A DNA stretch of 64,000 nucleotides from Heliocybe sulcata (GCA_004369045.1 ML213503.1:447343-511342); one strand, 5' to 3'; positions 1 through 11,250 are shown, counted from the stretch's first letter. Notes: generated by a model not told the origin, from the letters alone. Numbers and translations: made by a program.

Positions 1-84
1 GGTGCACCAGGTGCTGCAGGAGGTCGGGGTGTCGATCTCAACAGGCAGCCCGCCCCCGGTCAGAACGAACCTTGCAACTGCTAA
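1..84 (+). CDS. Rab5-type small GTPase, C-terminal end only (partial)
   Basis: The window opens inside the last exon of a plus-strand gene. The visible 27 residues contain GRGVDL, the stretch that precedes the prenylated tail in Rab5 proteins (human Rab5A has RGVDL at the same place), and end in Cys-Asn-Cys before TAA. A terminal Cys-X-Cys is a substrate for Rab geranylgeranyl transferase, so the protein should be doubly prenylated and bound to early-endosome or prevacuolar membranes, like Vps21/Ypt5. The GTPase domain lies outside the window. Assignment to Rab5 rather than another Rab rests on the GVDL motif and the CXC end only. Confidence 0.8.
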   Translation, partial: GAPGAAGGRGVDLNRQPAPGQNEPCNC

Positions 85-614
85 GCGCCACATTGTGATC
101 TCGTAGTCCCGTCCGCGTTGCCCATGTTCTAATCTCCTGTTGGGTACCACACGCACAGCCCTACTATGTGACCGGCTTGTCATGTCTGTCCTGGATTCTC
201 TTAGTTACCTCACGCCTTGTAGTTTATACGTTTACACATGATACACCCTTCTATTATATACAGTTTCGTTACATTTCTCGGACTTCCTGCAATGAAAGCT
301 GCATTGGTTGATTGATTGTAAAACACGCCATCGAATAGATACGGAGCAAAGCAAAAAGCGAGCGCGTTTCCTTTCATTGGTCATTGTTAATGTCATGGTA
401 GATACAACGTGCAGGTCGTGATGAATACAACGTTAACAATATCAAAGCAAGATACAATTAGATCGTGCAGCGTGATAGAATCCTCGAACCCGCCTGCGAA
501 ACATATAAAACAGAATTGCGTTCAGATACCATGACAATGCAAGATGATCATGAATAGTAGGGATAAATTATTAGTAGATCAAGTCCGTGCCCAAAATCAA
601 AATGAGATAGAGAA
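85..614. other. Convergent intergenic region
   Basis: This AT-richer stretch lies between the 3' ends of the Rab5-type gene (+) and the RasGEF gene (-). It should hold both 3' UTRs. I see no conserved ORF, repeat or RNA gene in it. Confidence 0.6.
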
Positions 615-3259
615 CTAGAACCCAGCAGCCTCGAGCCCCTTACGAATGTCAGCATGGGCCAACTCGTTCGACTGCACTTCCTGGCTCTTGACCCAGAACG
701 TGCTGTGGTCCTTGCCCGCTGCCTTCTGCAGGTTCGTCTCGATAAACGAGAGCGTCGCCGAGTCCGGCGCATACGGGTAACACTTGCCCTGGAACTTGAG
801 CATGACGTTGATCGTGTCACACCACTTCTGGCGCTTCACGAAGTTGATGAGGGTATAGCCGGGGCAGGCGTCGGAAGGTGGGATGTCAATGGTATCGGGG
901 TGCTGGTCGCCGATGTGCACGAGGTCGGAGAGGTACATCCCGACAAAGGGGATGCAAGGCCCCTCGGCGGATGCGATGATGCCGCGGTAAGCGGAGAAGT
1001 TGCCCGTGGGCTCGATGAGCTTCGCTAGAGGCTCTAAGTGGGAACCTCGACTGACGTGGGCCCATGTCAAGTGCAGTCGTGAGATGACGGTGCTCGACAG
1101 GGCGGCGACGAGGGCACTCAGGGAGGACAGATTGTTCAAGGCTCGCGATTTCTGTTTATATCCTCGGTCAATCTGTGTGATTTTCTTTAGGTAAGGCCGG
1201 ACTCACTTCTGCGACCCTAATCCAGAACTCAACCGTATCCGCTCTCTTCCCGAGCACGTCCGTCTCCAATATACTCGTCTTCACCCACGCCGCCAGCTTA
1301 TCATACGTCGCGCAGAACGCATGCAAGTTCTCCACGTTCTTCCCTACTTGCGTTTTTGTCCAGTCTAGACACTCCTGTGGCCGAATCTTGCTGTATAAAT
1401 TGTACTCCAGCACGCATAGTTGCTGCGCGACGTCGGTCGGGTCCATCCTCGTCAGCTCGCTACGGTGCATGGACTTGGTTTTCTTCTTGTACTTTGGAAG
1501 AGTAGGATTGCTGGTGAAGCTCGATGGCGTGGAGGCGATGGGCGAAGACTAAAGTAATGTTCAGGATAGGTGGAGCGGCGAAAAATCATGACACTTACCA
1601 GCCTGTCTAATGACTGCATCATTGACTTCGCTGTCACCGCCAGCGCATGCGGTGCCACGATATATGACAGAAATTCCTGCAGTTTGGGAACAATATGCGG
1701 GTCGTCCTGTGTCATCCGGAAGTCGTCGATCCACCGCATAAGGACGGTCAGCACGCGCTTTTGCGTCGGCCTCAGCTTCTTCTCCTTCCACTCTTCGAAT
1801 TGATCGTCTGTCAAGCCCACGCTGCGGTCCATCTGGTATCGATCCACCAGCAGGTCAAACACCTGGTCGGAGGTAGCGAACGTCTTGAAGGTCATGAGGA
1901 AAGCGTTCTGGAATGCAGCCTCTCCAGACAAGGCTGTGGAATAAAACGCTATAGCTTCATATTAGACAGACTTGGAAGTAGACTCACTGAATGGCTCCAT
2001 GGTCAATCTCTCCACTAATGCCTCCAGAGTGCCCGCGATGACGGTCCCTTCCTGCAACTTCACCTCCTCGTCTTTGTAGTCGGGCTTCAGATACCATGGC
2101 ATATGCAGCGCTGCGATCTTCATATTATGATATCGTTGCGCATCCTCATCCCCCGTAAGCTGTTTCACCTTGTCCGACCGCCTCCTCAATGGTGTCACAA
2201 TGATATCGTCCATCTCGCCCGCGCTCAGATCATCCGGTTCCGCAACGTTACTTCTCTCCATTAGCACAGATAACGTCCGATCGTCGGCGCGTACTGGTTG
2301 CCGCTTCCTCTCATGCCTAGGCGTTGCGGACACCGAGCGATTTACAGTGTCCGAACCGCGCCGAGGCCAGTCTGGAGATTCTGGCAGCGGGGTACTATTG
2401 TACCGCTTGAGACTCTTCGAGGTTAACGGGGGAGTCTTGGGCGGCACGACAGGCGGCGGAGGTCGAGGCATGGGTGTGACGGGCGAGGGAGGAGGCCGGA
2501 GACGGGCAGCGGGGCCCTCGGTGGGAGAGTCGGGGAAATATGTCAATGTGTTGTCAACAGGGTGTCGCAAAGGTGACTGCAGACCAAAAGAAAGGCGAGA
2601 GGTCCTATTATCGAGTGCCTTATTTCGGGTTCCAATGAACTCGGTTGGTGAGAGAATATCCATCGACGGATCCTGCTGACCGTAAGAATCTAGATTGCAC
2701 ACATAGCATACACAGTCTTGCACACCTTTCGATCCTCGACCACAGGGGCCCACTCGTCCGAGCGACTGTCTACGTCTGCAGTGTACAGATGTGTGAAGTT
2801 TGAGGTGGGTGCTGCATCATACAGTCTCTCGGCTTCGTAATCGTATATCCTCAGCTCCTCCCTAAGCCCGCGCAATCGTTCGGCCATCTCCTCCGACAGC
2901 GGCCTCACGAATGCGCTCGGGATCCACCCGACCCGCGTCTCCGTCGAGCGCATCGCCGCCCACCAGCCGCTCTGCTCCTGTTTGACGACATCCAGGATCT
3001 CGCTCTTTCGAAAGGCAAGGTGGTCCCGGTCGTCGGAATGGAAGTCGTACAAGCATAAGACGGAGAAAATCTTCCAGTCAGAAGAGGCACTGCCTGATTC
3101 ATGTGTCGCTAAAGAGGTTCCTATACTGGCCCTAGCGGATGATGACGGGGAAACGGAGCCAGATGAGCTTAAAGAGGCGTTGTCAAAGCTCCCATATGGA
3201 GGGGGGTCAATGGAAAGGTGAAGACTGCGTCTAAGGGCCTGGGTGCGATGGCCGGACAT
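615..3259 (-). CDS. SH3-domain Ras guanine nucleotide exchange factor (Cdc25/Sos type)
   Basis: Five exons (2726-3259, 1988-2675, 1599-1933, 1207-1548, 615-1151) join in frame through canonical GT-AG introns of 50-55 nt and give 811 aa. An SH3 domain lies at about residues 65-122 (FSVLCLYDF ... WWAAM ... GWIPSAFV). A Ser/Pro-rich linker with a PPPVVPP-type proline run follows. The RasGEF N-terminal module is at about 385-510 (LEALVERLT, AFLMTFKTF) and the catalytic CDC25 domain at about 550-800 (VAQQLCVLEYNLY, FWIRVAEKSRALNN). The family loads GTP on Ras, upstream of cAMP/PKA or MAPK signalling, at the plasma membrane. The start is the first ATG of the SH3 exon. An extra upstream exon cannot be excluded, because fungal Cdc25 proteins are often longer at the N-terminus. 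Confidence 0.93.
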
Positions 3260-4009
3260 GTCTCAAAAGAACGAAATCGTAGAATAGTTGTGGTATAGCG
3301 TCGCCAGCGTCGGTGAAAGGCCGTATCCGGGTCAGTCAAAGATGATGTCGGCCGTCATAGAGTGAGGTATATGAGAGGCAGGCACGGAGACTTATCCCCT
3401 GTCTGGTGCGTGATCATATGGTAACCATCAACACGGTCTGCACAAATACACCGGACATCCGTACGGCAGTTCCTTTGAGGATGCCTTTGTTGTAGCTCAG
3501 GGTATATCTCATGCTGGGTCCTGCGACGGTGCGACGCGAACGCGGAAACCTGTTCTCTTATTCCCAAGGTATTTGGCCGCACATACAAATCTCGTTCTTC
3601 TGGACTTGGAAGCCTGATGCAATGACTCATTGAAAGATCAGAATTAGCCGCTATACGTCCATCTTGGCTGTACGCTGCAGCACCGCTCAGCTCGTCCTCG
3701 CTCCGGGTCCTGCTCGTTGCGAGCACGGATGTTGCATCTGCAAGACTGTGCATCAGCAAATCCTCCCGCGGCTGGTAGTGGCTTGCGGTGTTGACCATAG
3801 TTTGGTCAGACTGGTAGACATGGCCAGCCGGTGATCAGCCGATGGTAACGACACGGTCAGACTTTCAGAAGTTGTCAACTCTACCAGTCTTGCAGAGGTC
3901 TTGTCAGCAATGGTCATACCTCCGCCACATCTTTCTAAAGATAATGCCTTAGCAACTGGCAACCGATTCTGATGGGCTGAGATCACGTGCATGTTCTGGG
4001 GTTGTGCCA

Positions 4010-4016
4010 TATAAAA
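4010..4016 (+). promoter_or_regulatory. TATA box (TATAAAA), plus strand
   Basis: TATAAAA is followed 25-70 bases later by a pyrimidine-rich run (ctcttctccttc), the usual arrangement of a basidiomycete core promoter and transcription start. It points to plus-strand transcription towards about 4050-4430, where no conserved gene is visible. Confidence 0.4.
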
Positions 4017-4246
4017 TTGAACTTCGCCTCTCAGTAGACCGCACTATCCTCTTCTCCTTCGCCCTCCCACACCTAGTATACTTTTCTTCACCCGCCGCTG
4101 CTCTTGCCGAAGTCTCAATCAGTGTCGGGTCACAAACGGCACTAGGAGAACATCCAGTAAGCTCCTCATAGTAGCTCCCTCACCTTCGCCCATTCTGACT
4201 ATTGCTTGATAGCCCGCCATGTTGTCAAGTCCGGAAATATTGTAGG

Positions 4247-4414
4247 ATGAAATATTTGGGAACAGTTGGGTTCCTGTTTGCCGCGGTAAGTTGCACTTTG
4301 CATGTATTCAGGGAATGTGCTCATAGATTGTCCGCATCCGTCTCTAGCTCAAGTGCATTGATAGAGCAACGTGTCGTGAGCCGGGCGCCGGTTGAGGACG
4401 ACGGCGACGTTTAG
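4247..4414 (+). CDS. Possible short secreted peptide ORF (doubtful)
   Basis: ATG at 4247 opens a 55-residue frame that begins MKYLGTVGFLFAAVSC, a short basic N-terminus followed by a hydrophobic core like a signal peptide. It ends in an acidic tail (VEDDGDV). A GT donor lies right after FAA, but splicing there changes the frame and gives a different short C-terminus. It has no CaaX end, so it does not look like a lipopeptide pheromone. The only support is the upstream TATA box and the signal-like start. It may well be chance. Confidence 0.2.
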   Translation: MKYLGTVGFLFAAVSCTLHVFRECAHRLSASVSSSSALIEQRVVSRAPVEDDGDV

Positions 4415-5488
4415 TTTAACTACCGTATTGTAGCATAGCCAATTGCAGTAATAAATATTAATTATCATGATCATGATTATATGGTTCAGAAAAGGCACCC
4501 GATAATCCGAAGAAATACACAATTATATATATGGCATGATTCAAACAGTCATTTTGTGGCAATCTGCACAAGACTGACAGGTCTTGTACATATTTCCGAG
4601 GTCTGACAAGTTATCCCACCAGCATGTAATCACTTATCATTGACTAGTAAGACTTACAGATATTTTACGTCTGACACCTCTGATCATCAGTTGTCACCGG
4701 ATGGTCATAACCGGCCGAATTTGCTGATGCGTAGAGTCGGGGTTGGACCGACCCTATTCAAATCCCATAGCAATTCAATGCTTGCACGAACGGCATGATC
4801 GTCAAAGTTGCGTCGAAATATTCGGATAGCTGGATAGCCGAAAAGATCCGGAGGGTCACTGGGCCAGAGTTGCTCTGTGCATCTTCCTCGATGGATGGGT
4901 CATGTCAGGGATCAGAGCAAGTTGCGGCGTTAGTCTCGAGCAAGTTCACCTCTCTGAGTGCCGTCTTTGGACGCCCGAATCATCTGGGTCCGGGTTTACT
5001 AGACGCAGATTCTGTACAGGAGCCTGTGCTGTTCATCTGAGGGAGACTCAGCAGGGCATGAACCCGACCTCCTGGTTGGCATGGTCGAAGGGTATTTCTG
5101 CGATCGCTCTTAGGCGGCGATAAAGCTGCGCGGGAGGTCCGCTGATACAGCACCGCAGACTGGACAGGCGGGTTCTGAACGCTTTCAATATCAGAGGAGC
5201 CCAAGAAACTGAACGTTCTACGTCGACTCACAACTCACAGAGCAGATCTCTTTACATGCGCACCAGGTAATGCAAGATGGCTTCAAATAGTTGACGATTT
5301 ACCAAAGGCGGGGAGCTCTGGAAGTTTATGAATGGTACCAGATATCCATCCGATATTTACACCGCTTCATCCGCTTCCCGCGTGTTATACTTGGTGTAAG
5401 AGAAGCTGTTCGAGGCGCAAGCGTCAATTCCCGCCCCTGAGATCGTGTTCATTAAGGGCAAGATGTGTGCACAGATTACTTGTGCTTA

Positions 5489-6962
5489 CTAAGAAGATTG
5501 CAGCAACTGGACAGCGTCTTCCGCTGCACCCCACGAGCTTTGATACCCAGCGGGTCTAGTGAACGAAAATGTCAGAAATATCGCACATCCAAATGCAGTC
5601 AGAGATTACATACCCGAACCCATAGGCATGCACGACTTTCACCTTCCTCTTGTCACCCAGTGACTCCCGGTCGGGCACTAACTCGCTCTCTCCGGGAACA
5701 TCAATCCACTCCACCTCGACCCTTGCACCACCCTCCCTTGCGGGCCGGAGACCGACGCCGTAGCTGAGGATCTTCGTCTCGCTTGAGAGCAACGCGGGCT
5801 CTACTGCTGCACAGCGCTCGAAGATGCCCTGGGCGGTGGGGACGTCGAGCGAGGTGTCCCAGTTGTTGGGCTGGAAGGTGCCGCCGAGGAGGACTGTGCC
5901 GGGGGGATAGACGCGCGGAATCATGTAGGTTGCGTGGCCAGAGCTCGATGTGGGGTCAAGGTCTGTATTTTGTGTGAGGGATGAGGTGAAGTAGGGGCAT
6001 GGCTGCAGGTTACCTGACACGACCTCGATGCATTCCTTCACTTGCGGGGCGTAGACGAATGTTGTCTGCCCTCGGATAGGGTAGCACTTGGTGTCTTCCA
6101 CGCCGATCAGGGAGCGTGCTCCTGGGACTGCTGTGAGTTCCGCACGGAGCTCACGTCGTGATGAGAGGCTTACCGAGTCCTGTAGCATTCACGATGATGC
6201 AGTCGGGCCCGCCAATGACAGCCGCTTCCTGCAGGCTTTGCAGTTTCTGTCGAACGAACTTCACGCCGCGAGAGTCGAGCTCGGACTTGAGCCATGGTAA
6301 ATACGAGATCGGTGAAAGAGCGACTGTAGTGAATCGAACGCCGGCTTTCATGTTGAGCGGGAGCGGTTCGTTCTCTATGATGCTGAACTAGGCGGTCACG
6401 TCAGATGTAAGCTACTCGCAGAGGTGGAAATTGAGTGAGCATACTTCTCGGCACAGATCTTTCCACCAGATGTTATCGAGCTCTGAAAGGTCGGCAAAGA
6501 ATGCACGAGTGGGAAGTTCCTGCAGCGTCAAGTAAGTTTATGTGTGGCCTTTGAGTCGACGAAAGCAACACATACCATGGTGAGACCGGTCGGTATCATG
6601 TCCCACAGTTTGTTACTAGCGAGTTATAAGTACTAGCAGCTTAACTTAAGCTGCATTATCCATACAAAGTCCGGCTCTCCCATTTATATTTGCGTTCATC
6701 ATAATTCCCCATCGGAGACCAGTTGGCGCCCTAGAGTGAGACATTGACAGTGAGTTGAGGAAAGAAGGTACAGTGCACCGCAGATACCGACCGCCCAAGG
6801 ACTCGCCCACGCCTGCGAATCCATACCTTCTGTGGGGATGTCTCTCGCAACGATTGTAACATTGTAATTGTGAGAGGGCTGTGATGTTAGGACATGCGCA
6901 ATGGTCAGACCGATGACGCCTGAGCCGATAATAAGGACATTCTGCTGGGTGGTGGTGGCCAT
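5489..6962 (-). CDS. D-amino-acid oxidase
   Basis: Eight exons (6792-6962, 6666-6730, 6576-6615, 6445-6519, 6174-6387, 6014-6121, 5614-5962, 5489-5555) join in frame to a 362-aa protein, the normal DAO length. The N-terminal dinucleotide-binding fold is [24 protein letters not shown], rebuilt across the first intron, is the family's flavin-binding segment. [25 protein letters not shown] and the C-terminal [15 protein letters not shown] are the FAD- and substrate-binding DAO signatures, including the Arg of GLRPAR. The enzyme oxidises D-amino acids to 2-oxo acids, ammonia and H2O2, normally in peroxisomes. It ends LLQSS, with no SKL-type peroxisomal signal. The first intron uses an unusual GTCGGT donor. 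The gene is head to head with an F-box gene. Confidence 0.95.
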
Positions 6963-7112
6963 GGTATGGAGGAGAGACGAATCTTATCGTATCTTATCTG
7001 TCAGATAACCGCGTGCACGCCACGACGCCCGCGTCGCCCTCGCGTTAATGAGGAATGCGTTGTCTCAGTCACTGTCCTCGGGCTGCTATTAATGTTCCTC
7101 TTGGACTACATT

Positions 7113-9016
7113 ATGGCAATGAAGGGCACGCCCCAGAAGATGGTGAGTGCTGGTCGCCGCAGACGTTCATTAATCATTGCCTGATGGTTCCCGTCAAGTT
7201 ACCCGACCTGCCGCAGTGGCTCTCGAGAAATCAAGTTCAACGGATGGGTCCTTCCTTGAAGGAGCAATACCGCCAGCAGATTGAAGACGAAATGGGTCCG
7301 CTCCAAGCACGACTCCTCCGCCTTCGCGCTGACCGCAACGCTCTCGCTCCCATCTCCTGCCTACCTGTCGAACTCCTCTCGAGAATATTCCGCTTCGTGG
7401 TCGAGTGGGAGAACGAAGAGGTACGCATCAAGTATGAGCAGATACTGCGCAGGAGTGTCCGAACCGTCGACCACTCGCGCAAGAACTTCTACCGCCTGAA
7501 ATGGATCAGTATCTCTCATGTCTGTCGCACATGGCGCACCGTCGCCATAGATTGTCCGGTTCTATGGAAGCGCCCCTTCTACTTTAATGCCAATCTTACA
7601 AAGATGATGTTGGAGAGGTCTAGAGAGACCGAGTTGGACGTCTTCAATTGTTCATACTCTTCCTTCATTCACTCGGACTCCCAGGCACTCCAGCTCGTTC
7701 CCCAACATATGCCTCACGTACGCAGCCTCGACCTCGTCGCGATAGACTTCACCCTCCAGGAATTTCTGAACAGCTGCATCGGCGTCCCCGCGCCTCGCTT
7801 GACCCACCTTTCACTGCAGGCATACCACAGTTTCCGGTCCTCCATTCGTAACATCACTCAGTGCCTATCCTCGGATTTATTCCAGCGCCATGCTCCAAAT
7901 CTTCGCACTCTCAGACTGCGAGGCTGGGGCTTAGACTGGGAGTCGCCACTGTTGACTGGCCTCACCCACCTCGAGCTACAGTCTATTCTCCCCAGGTGGA
8001 GGACATGCGTCGAAGACGTCATCGCCGCTCTCAAAGGACTCCCGCATCTCGAGCGTCTGGGGTTGGCCAACGCAATGCGCCCGCTCAGAGAGCCTCCAAT
8101 GTCAAACGCAATAGCCAGCTTACCGCGACTCCAGACGCTCATGCTCAGGGAGGAAATCGGCATCTGCGTCCAGCTCCTGGAGCACCTCTCCATCCCTGCT
8201 GGCATACCGCTCATCCTTTCTTGCAACCTTGCGCAAGCGCCTTCGCCCGCAGTCCCGAGCTTGGTGCAGGCCCTCGCCGCGCACTTCGAAGCTTCCTGCG
8301 ACCTCCGTCCGTTCCACACCATGCGCCTCTGGATGGTCGAAGGCAGAGTCGGGCGGGCGAAGATATGGCGCGGCGACGAGGAGGACCAGCCCGACACGAA
8401 CACCCCGGCGGCGCTCACGCTGACCTTCCAGCAGACAGTCAACCTTGTGCAGTGCGCGCTGCACGACCTTCCGCTCGCGCAGGTCCGCAAGTTCGCAGTG
8501 GTGACGGCGCAGGACCACTTTGGCGAGGAGACGTGGCTGGAGGACGACCAGGACCAGGACGGGGGAAACGAGACGCTGGACGCGGGATGGAACTACCTCC
8601 TCCTCGCGCTCAAGGAGCTGCGCGTTCTAGAAGTCGTCGGGACAGTCCTGCGCATGTGGGAGGTCTTCCACAGTCTTATCGGAGTGGTGCCGCCCTGGGA
8701 GTGTCCCCTGCCTTCTCTTCAGACGATCGCGCTGAGGCATGCGGTGCTCGACGCGGCGGCCTTTGAGGCGCTTCCGGATATGGTCGGGACGAGGAAGAGG
8801 CGCCGGCTGCCTTTGCCGGAGCTGAGCGTGCAGCAGTGCTCGGTATCGGAGGAGTGGACGTCGAGGGCGCGTGTGCATGTGTATCTGCCGTCCTATACGT
8901 GGGACGATATGGCGTTGACGGTAGACCAAGCGTTTTTCCGCTTTCATGAGCTTGGCGAGTGGGAGTATCGGCCTCCTTTGAGGCTGCATGGAGAGGATTT
9001 TTTGGGCGAGTGGTAG
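7113..9016 (+). CDS. F-box protein of the expanded Agaricomycete type
   Basis: The frame is open to TAG at 9016. An F-box-like segment (ISCLPVELLSRIFRFV ... WISISHVCRTWRTVAI) follows a short coiled region (EQYRQQIEDEMGPLQARLLRLRA). The rest is leucine-rich with poorly conserved LRR-like units (LEHLSIP, LRTLRLRGWG). The F-box should bind Skp1 in an SCF ubiquitin ligase; the C-terminal part would choose the substrate. Such proteins form very large families in Agaricomycetes. The start is uncertain. ATG 7113 with a 74-nt intron (7143-7216; GTGAGT donor, CCGCAG acceptor) joins in frame. Unspliced alternatives are ATG 7055 (653 aa) and ATG 7184. Long open frames on both strands overlap the GC-rich middle and are shadows. 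Confidence 0.85.
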
Positions 9017-9248
9017 AGCAGGTGCGAGGATCTCTGTGAACCTGGTGTACAGAACGCGCGCTGACTCTGTCACCCTTCTACAAGGTATACATACGTGGTT
9101 GCTACAATTGAAGACGCTTTTCCTTGGGAATTACATGTACATTATGTTGACCAGCAACTCGCAATAAATTATGGTATAAGCTCGCCCTGCGAGTCCAGTA
9201 CTCAGTGCCCGCACTGACCTCTCCCCCAGTTCACGAAGTAACCCTTCC
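9017..9248. other. Convergent 3' region
   Basis: Short tail-to-tail spacer between the F-box gene and the next minus-strand gene. AATAAA near 9160 is a possible plus-strand polyadenylation signal. Confidence 0.4.
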
Positions 9249-9935
9249 TCATGCCCATAAAGTGAGCTTTCGGAACTCCAGTTCTCCTGTTGAAGTGTTG
9301 TTGACTACGAACAAGGCTCCCAGGCGCGTTGCTGGAAGCGTACGGCCCGTAAGAACTTATATTCATCCCAAGTCTCGGGGAAGCTACGTACCATGCTCGA
9401 ACCCGTTCTCGCCGCACCGCGCAATCGCCAGCCCGGCCCCCGTCAGCGCGTCCACCACCTGTCCATACGTCCCACTAAACAGCGCCGCGCCCTTCTCCGC
9501 CCCAGCACCACCACTACTGTGGCTGCTAACGACGGACTGGCGCCGGTTGAGTCTCCGCCCTGCCTCGGCGAGCGGGTCCGCTTTCTGCTCCGCGGGCGTG
9601 TCCATCCCGGCGTCGAGGACCGAGCTCGCGATGATCTTCCGCAGGCGCATGAGCTTGCTGCGCGATGTCCTCTTCGAGGGCACCGACGGGAACGGGATGC
9701 CCCCCGGAGCTGCACGCGCGGGGAAGTGGATGTACAGCCCCCCCGGGCCGTCGTCGTCCGTCGGGGAGAGGGAGAGGGAGAGAGAGGAGGACGTGGAGAG
9801 GTACGACGCGCGGGTGAACTGTGCGGGGATGGGCTTGCGCTGGTGCGGGGCGTGGTTCTGCGAGCGGAAGCTGATGTTGGAGAATTCGACGAGGTAGGGG
9901 ACGCCGTCTGGGGTGAAGCGGATTTCGGGAGACAT
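9249..9935 (-). CDS. Conserved-looking protein of unknown function
   Basis: Two exons (9392-9935 and 9249-9331) separated by a 60-nt intron (GTACGT ... TTCCAG) give 208 aa ending LTLWA. I do not recognise a family. The N-terminus (MSPEIRFTPDGVPYLVEF) and C-terminus (ATRLGALFVVNNTSTGELEF) look ordered. The middle is Ser-rich with a run of alternating Ser and Leu (encoded by GA-rich repeats near 9770-9800) and RR-S clusters. There is no signal peptide or membrane segment. The splice junction keeps the frame, which supports a real gene. The coding region is highly GC-rich, so several long shadow frames overlap it. Confidence 0.7.
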
Positions 9936-10334
9936 TGGTGGGGCGGGGTGGGTAGGTTGGCGGGGTGTGGGGTGGGAGAGAGGGTATATGGGGAGGTGCG
10001 GATTGTGGCGAGCGGACGGCTTGGGTGGTGGAGATGCGTGTTTGGGACCACGTTGTTTTGGTGCGGCAGGCGAGGTTCTGTGATAGTTTCGCCGGGATAC
10101 TAAACTGCGTTATGTGGGTCCGAGATCTTGCTATATGGATCCATAGTTGTTGGAATAGGTCAAGGAGGGTAAGAATAGAAGCTGGGGAAGTTCTATCTTT
10201 CGATGCCCGGGAAAGTGGCCTTGTATTGTCACTCTTAACCGCCATGAACCGGCGGTGATCCCGTCATTAAAAGGAAAGCATGCTCGAAGCGTGTACTGAC
10301 TGTAAAAGGCGGGTAGTATAGTAGAGAACCGTCA
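9936..10334. other. Intergenic region, promoter of the unknown minus-strand gene
   Basis: About 400 bases upstream of the 9935 start. The part nearest the gene is G-rich on the plus strand (C-rich on the coding strand), like a CT-rich core promoter. Nothing else is visible. Confidence 0.4.
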
Positions 10335-10766
10335 TTATACCAGGACTCTTGATGGTGAGCACGCGTTGAACACGATGTTATAGAGGGGCGTGCCACTGGG
10401 GTGCACAGAACAGGTGACTAGGATGTACGAGATGGGCATGACATTGTCTGCGGTACTTCCGCATCGGATCATAACGACCATTGACCAGCCAGTTCTTGAA
10501 TCATGATCCTGCAGCGGTAAGCGTGCGTTCGAAGGATAGTACGCTTCATTGATGATGGAGTATGAAAGTACTCCGAGTTCACTGTCTAGAGCAGTGAGTC
10601 GACTTATCCAGGCAGGCTTCGCCCCACTTGTACGAGAATTGAGCTTAGTATTGCAAGGCTCCTGAGAATCAACAGTCAACGCCCACCGCAAGGGCGCCTC
10701 CTTCGGGAGACAGCGAGGACAGAGGAAGAGCAGGACGAGAGCGGTAGCTGCGGCGACGTTCCGCAT
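10335..10766 (-). CDS. Possible small secreted or membrane protein (uncertain)
   Basis: ATG at 10766 opens a 143-aa frame that starts MRNVAAATALVLLFLCPRC, a convincing signal-peptide-like or membrane segment, and holds six cysteines in all. The open frame extends upstream of this ATG to about 11138, through the hairpin repeats, so part of its length may be chance. I recognise no domain. An isolated secreted-protein gene would fit this gene-poor stretch, but there is no intron, no conserved motif and no strong promoter to back it. Confidence 0.3.
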   Translation of the reverse strand: MRNVAAATALVLLFLCPRCLPKEAPLRWALTVDSQEPCNTKLNSRTSGAKPAWISRLTALDSELGVLSYSIINEAYYPSNARLPLQDHDSRTGWSMVVMIRCGSTADNVMPISYILVTCSVHPSGTPLYNIVFNACSPSRVLV

Positions 10767-11090
10767 GCTGGACGACTGGACATGGTGCCCTCCCGGCCAT
10801 TGACAGGCATACACCCAATGATCGCGATATCGAGGCCACGCTCTGGCGTGAATGGCGATTACTGGATAGATGCCCGTCAGGCCACCGCAACTATCGACCG
10901 GCTGAGAGGCTGTCTGCAGCGTACAGTATACGGCTGCAGAGCAATCGCGTGAGTTATCTCCGTTGTTCAAGGAAGGAATGGCATGTACGCATAATCCTGG
11001 TGGATTGACCTCCTGCCCCTTCAAAATGTCGTCCCTGCTGAATATAAGAATTCCACACGGACCGTGCCGGAGCCACGGCCTCCAGGATGA

Positions 11091-11136
11091 GTGTATAGGA
11101 GAAGTTGTGCCCGAAATCGGTACTTCCCCTATACAC
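11091..11136. repeat. 46-bp hairpin-forming inverted repeat, copy 1
   Basis: Arms gtgtataggagaagt and acttcccctatacac pair over 15 bases with one mismatch, around a 16-base loop that itself contains ccga-aa-tcgg. The same unit recurs 114 bp downstream. Confidence 0.75.
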
Positions 11137-11204
11137 ACAACCCGAGGTCTTTCTGCGCTCCGTAAATCACCGGCAGGCCAGAGTCAACGGAGTCCCCAGG
11201 ATGA

Positions 11205-11250
11205 GTGTATAGGAGAAGTTGTCCCCGAATTGGGTACTTCACCTATACAC
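11205..11250. repeat. 46-bp hairpin-forming inverted repeat, copy 2
   Basis: Second copy of the hairpin, with the same left arm and a right arm reading acttcacctatacac. The upstream flank (ccaggatga) is shared by both copies, and a weaker match continues downstream (ggtctttctgcgctcc against ggtcttcctgaactcc). The pair therefore looks like a tandem duplication of about 114 bp. Confidence 0.75.

Larger units (their letters stand above)
3260..5488. other. Long intergenic region upstream of the RasGEF gene
   Basis: About 2.2 kb separates the RasGEF start from the DAO stop, both on the minus strand. Minus-strand open frames at 3355-3798 and 3753-4010 have no family signature and could be UTR or chance. 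A plus-strand TATA box and a weak secreted-peptide ORF are listed separately. The section 4430-5300 is AT-rich and holds no gene I can support. Confidence 0.5.

Noticed and set aside
7858-8766. Long open frames on both strands over the F-box gene (a 301-codon plus frame and a 210-codon minus frame)
   Set aside because: They overlap a gene with a clear F-box domain. Their residues are Arg/Pro/Ala-rich, as expected from reading GC-rich codons out of frame.
9393-10245. Several long frames around the unknown minus-strand gene at 9249-9935
   Set aside because: Shadows of a GC-rich exon. Only the 9392-9935 frame splices in phase into a sensible C-terminus.
11091-11250. Hairpin pair considered as a CRISPR-like array or a transposon end
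   Set aside because: Only two units, palindromic within each unit, in a eukaryotic genome, with no target duplication or paired terminal repeats.
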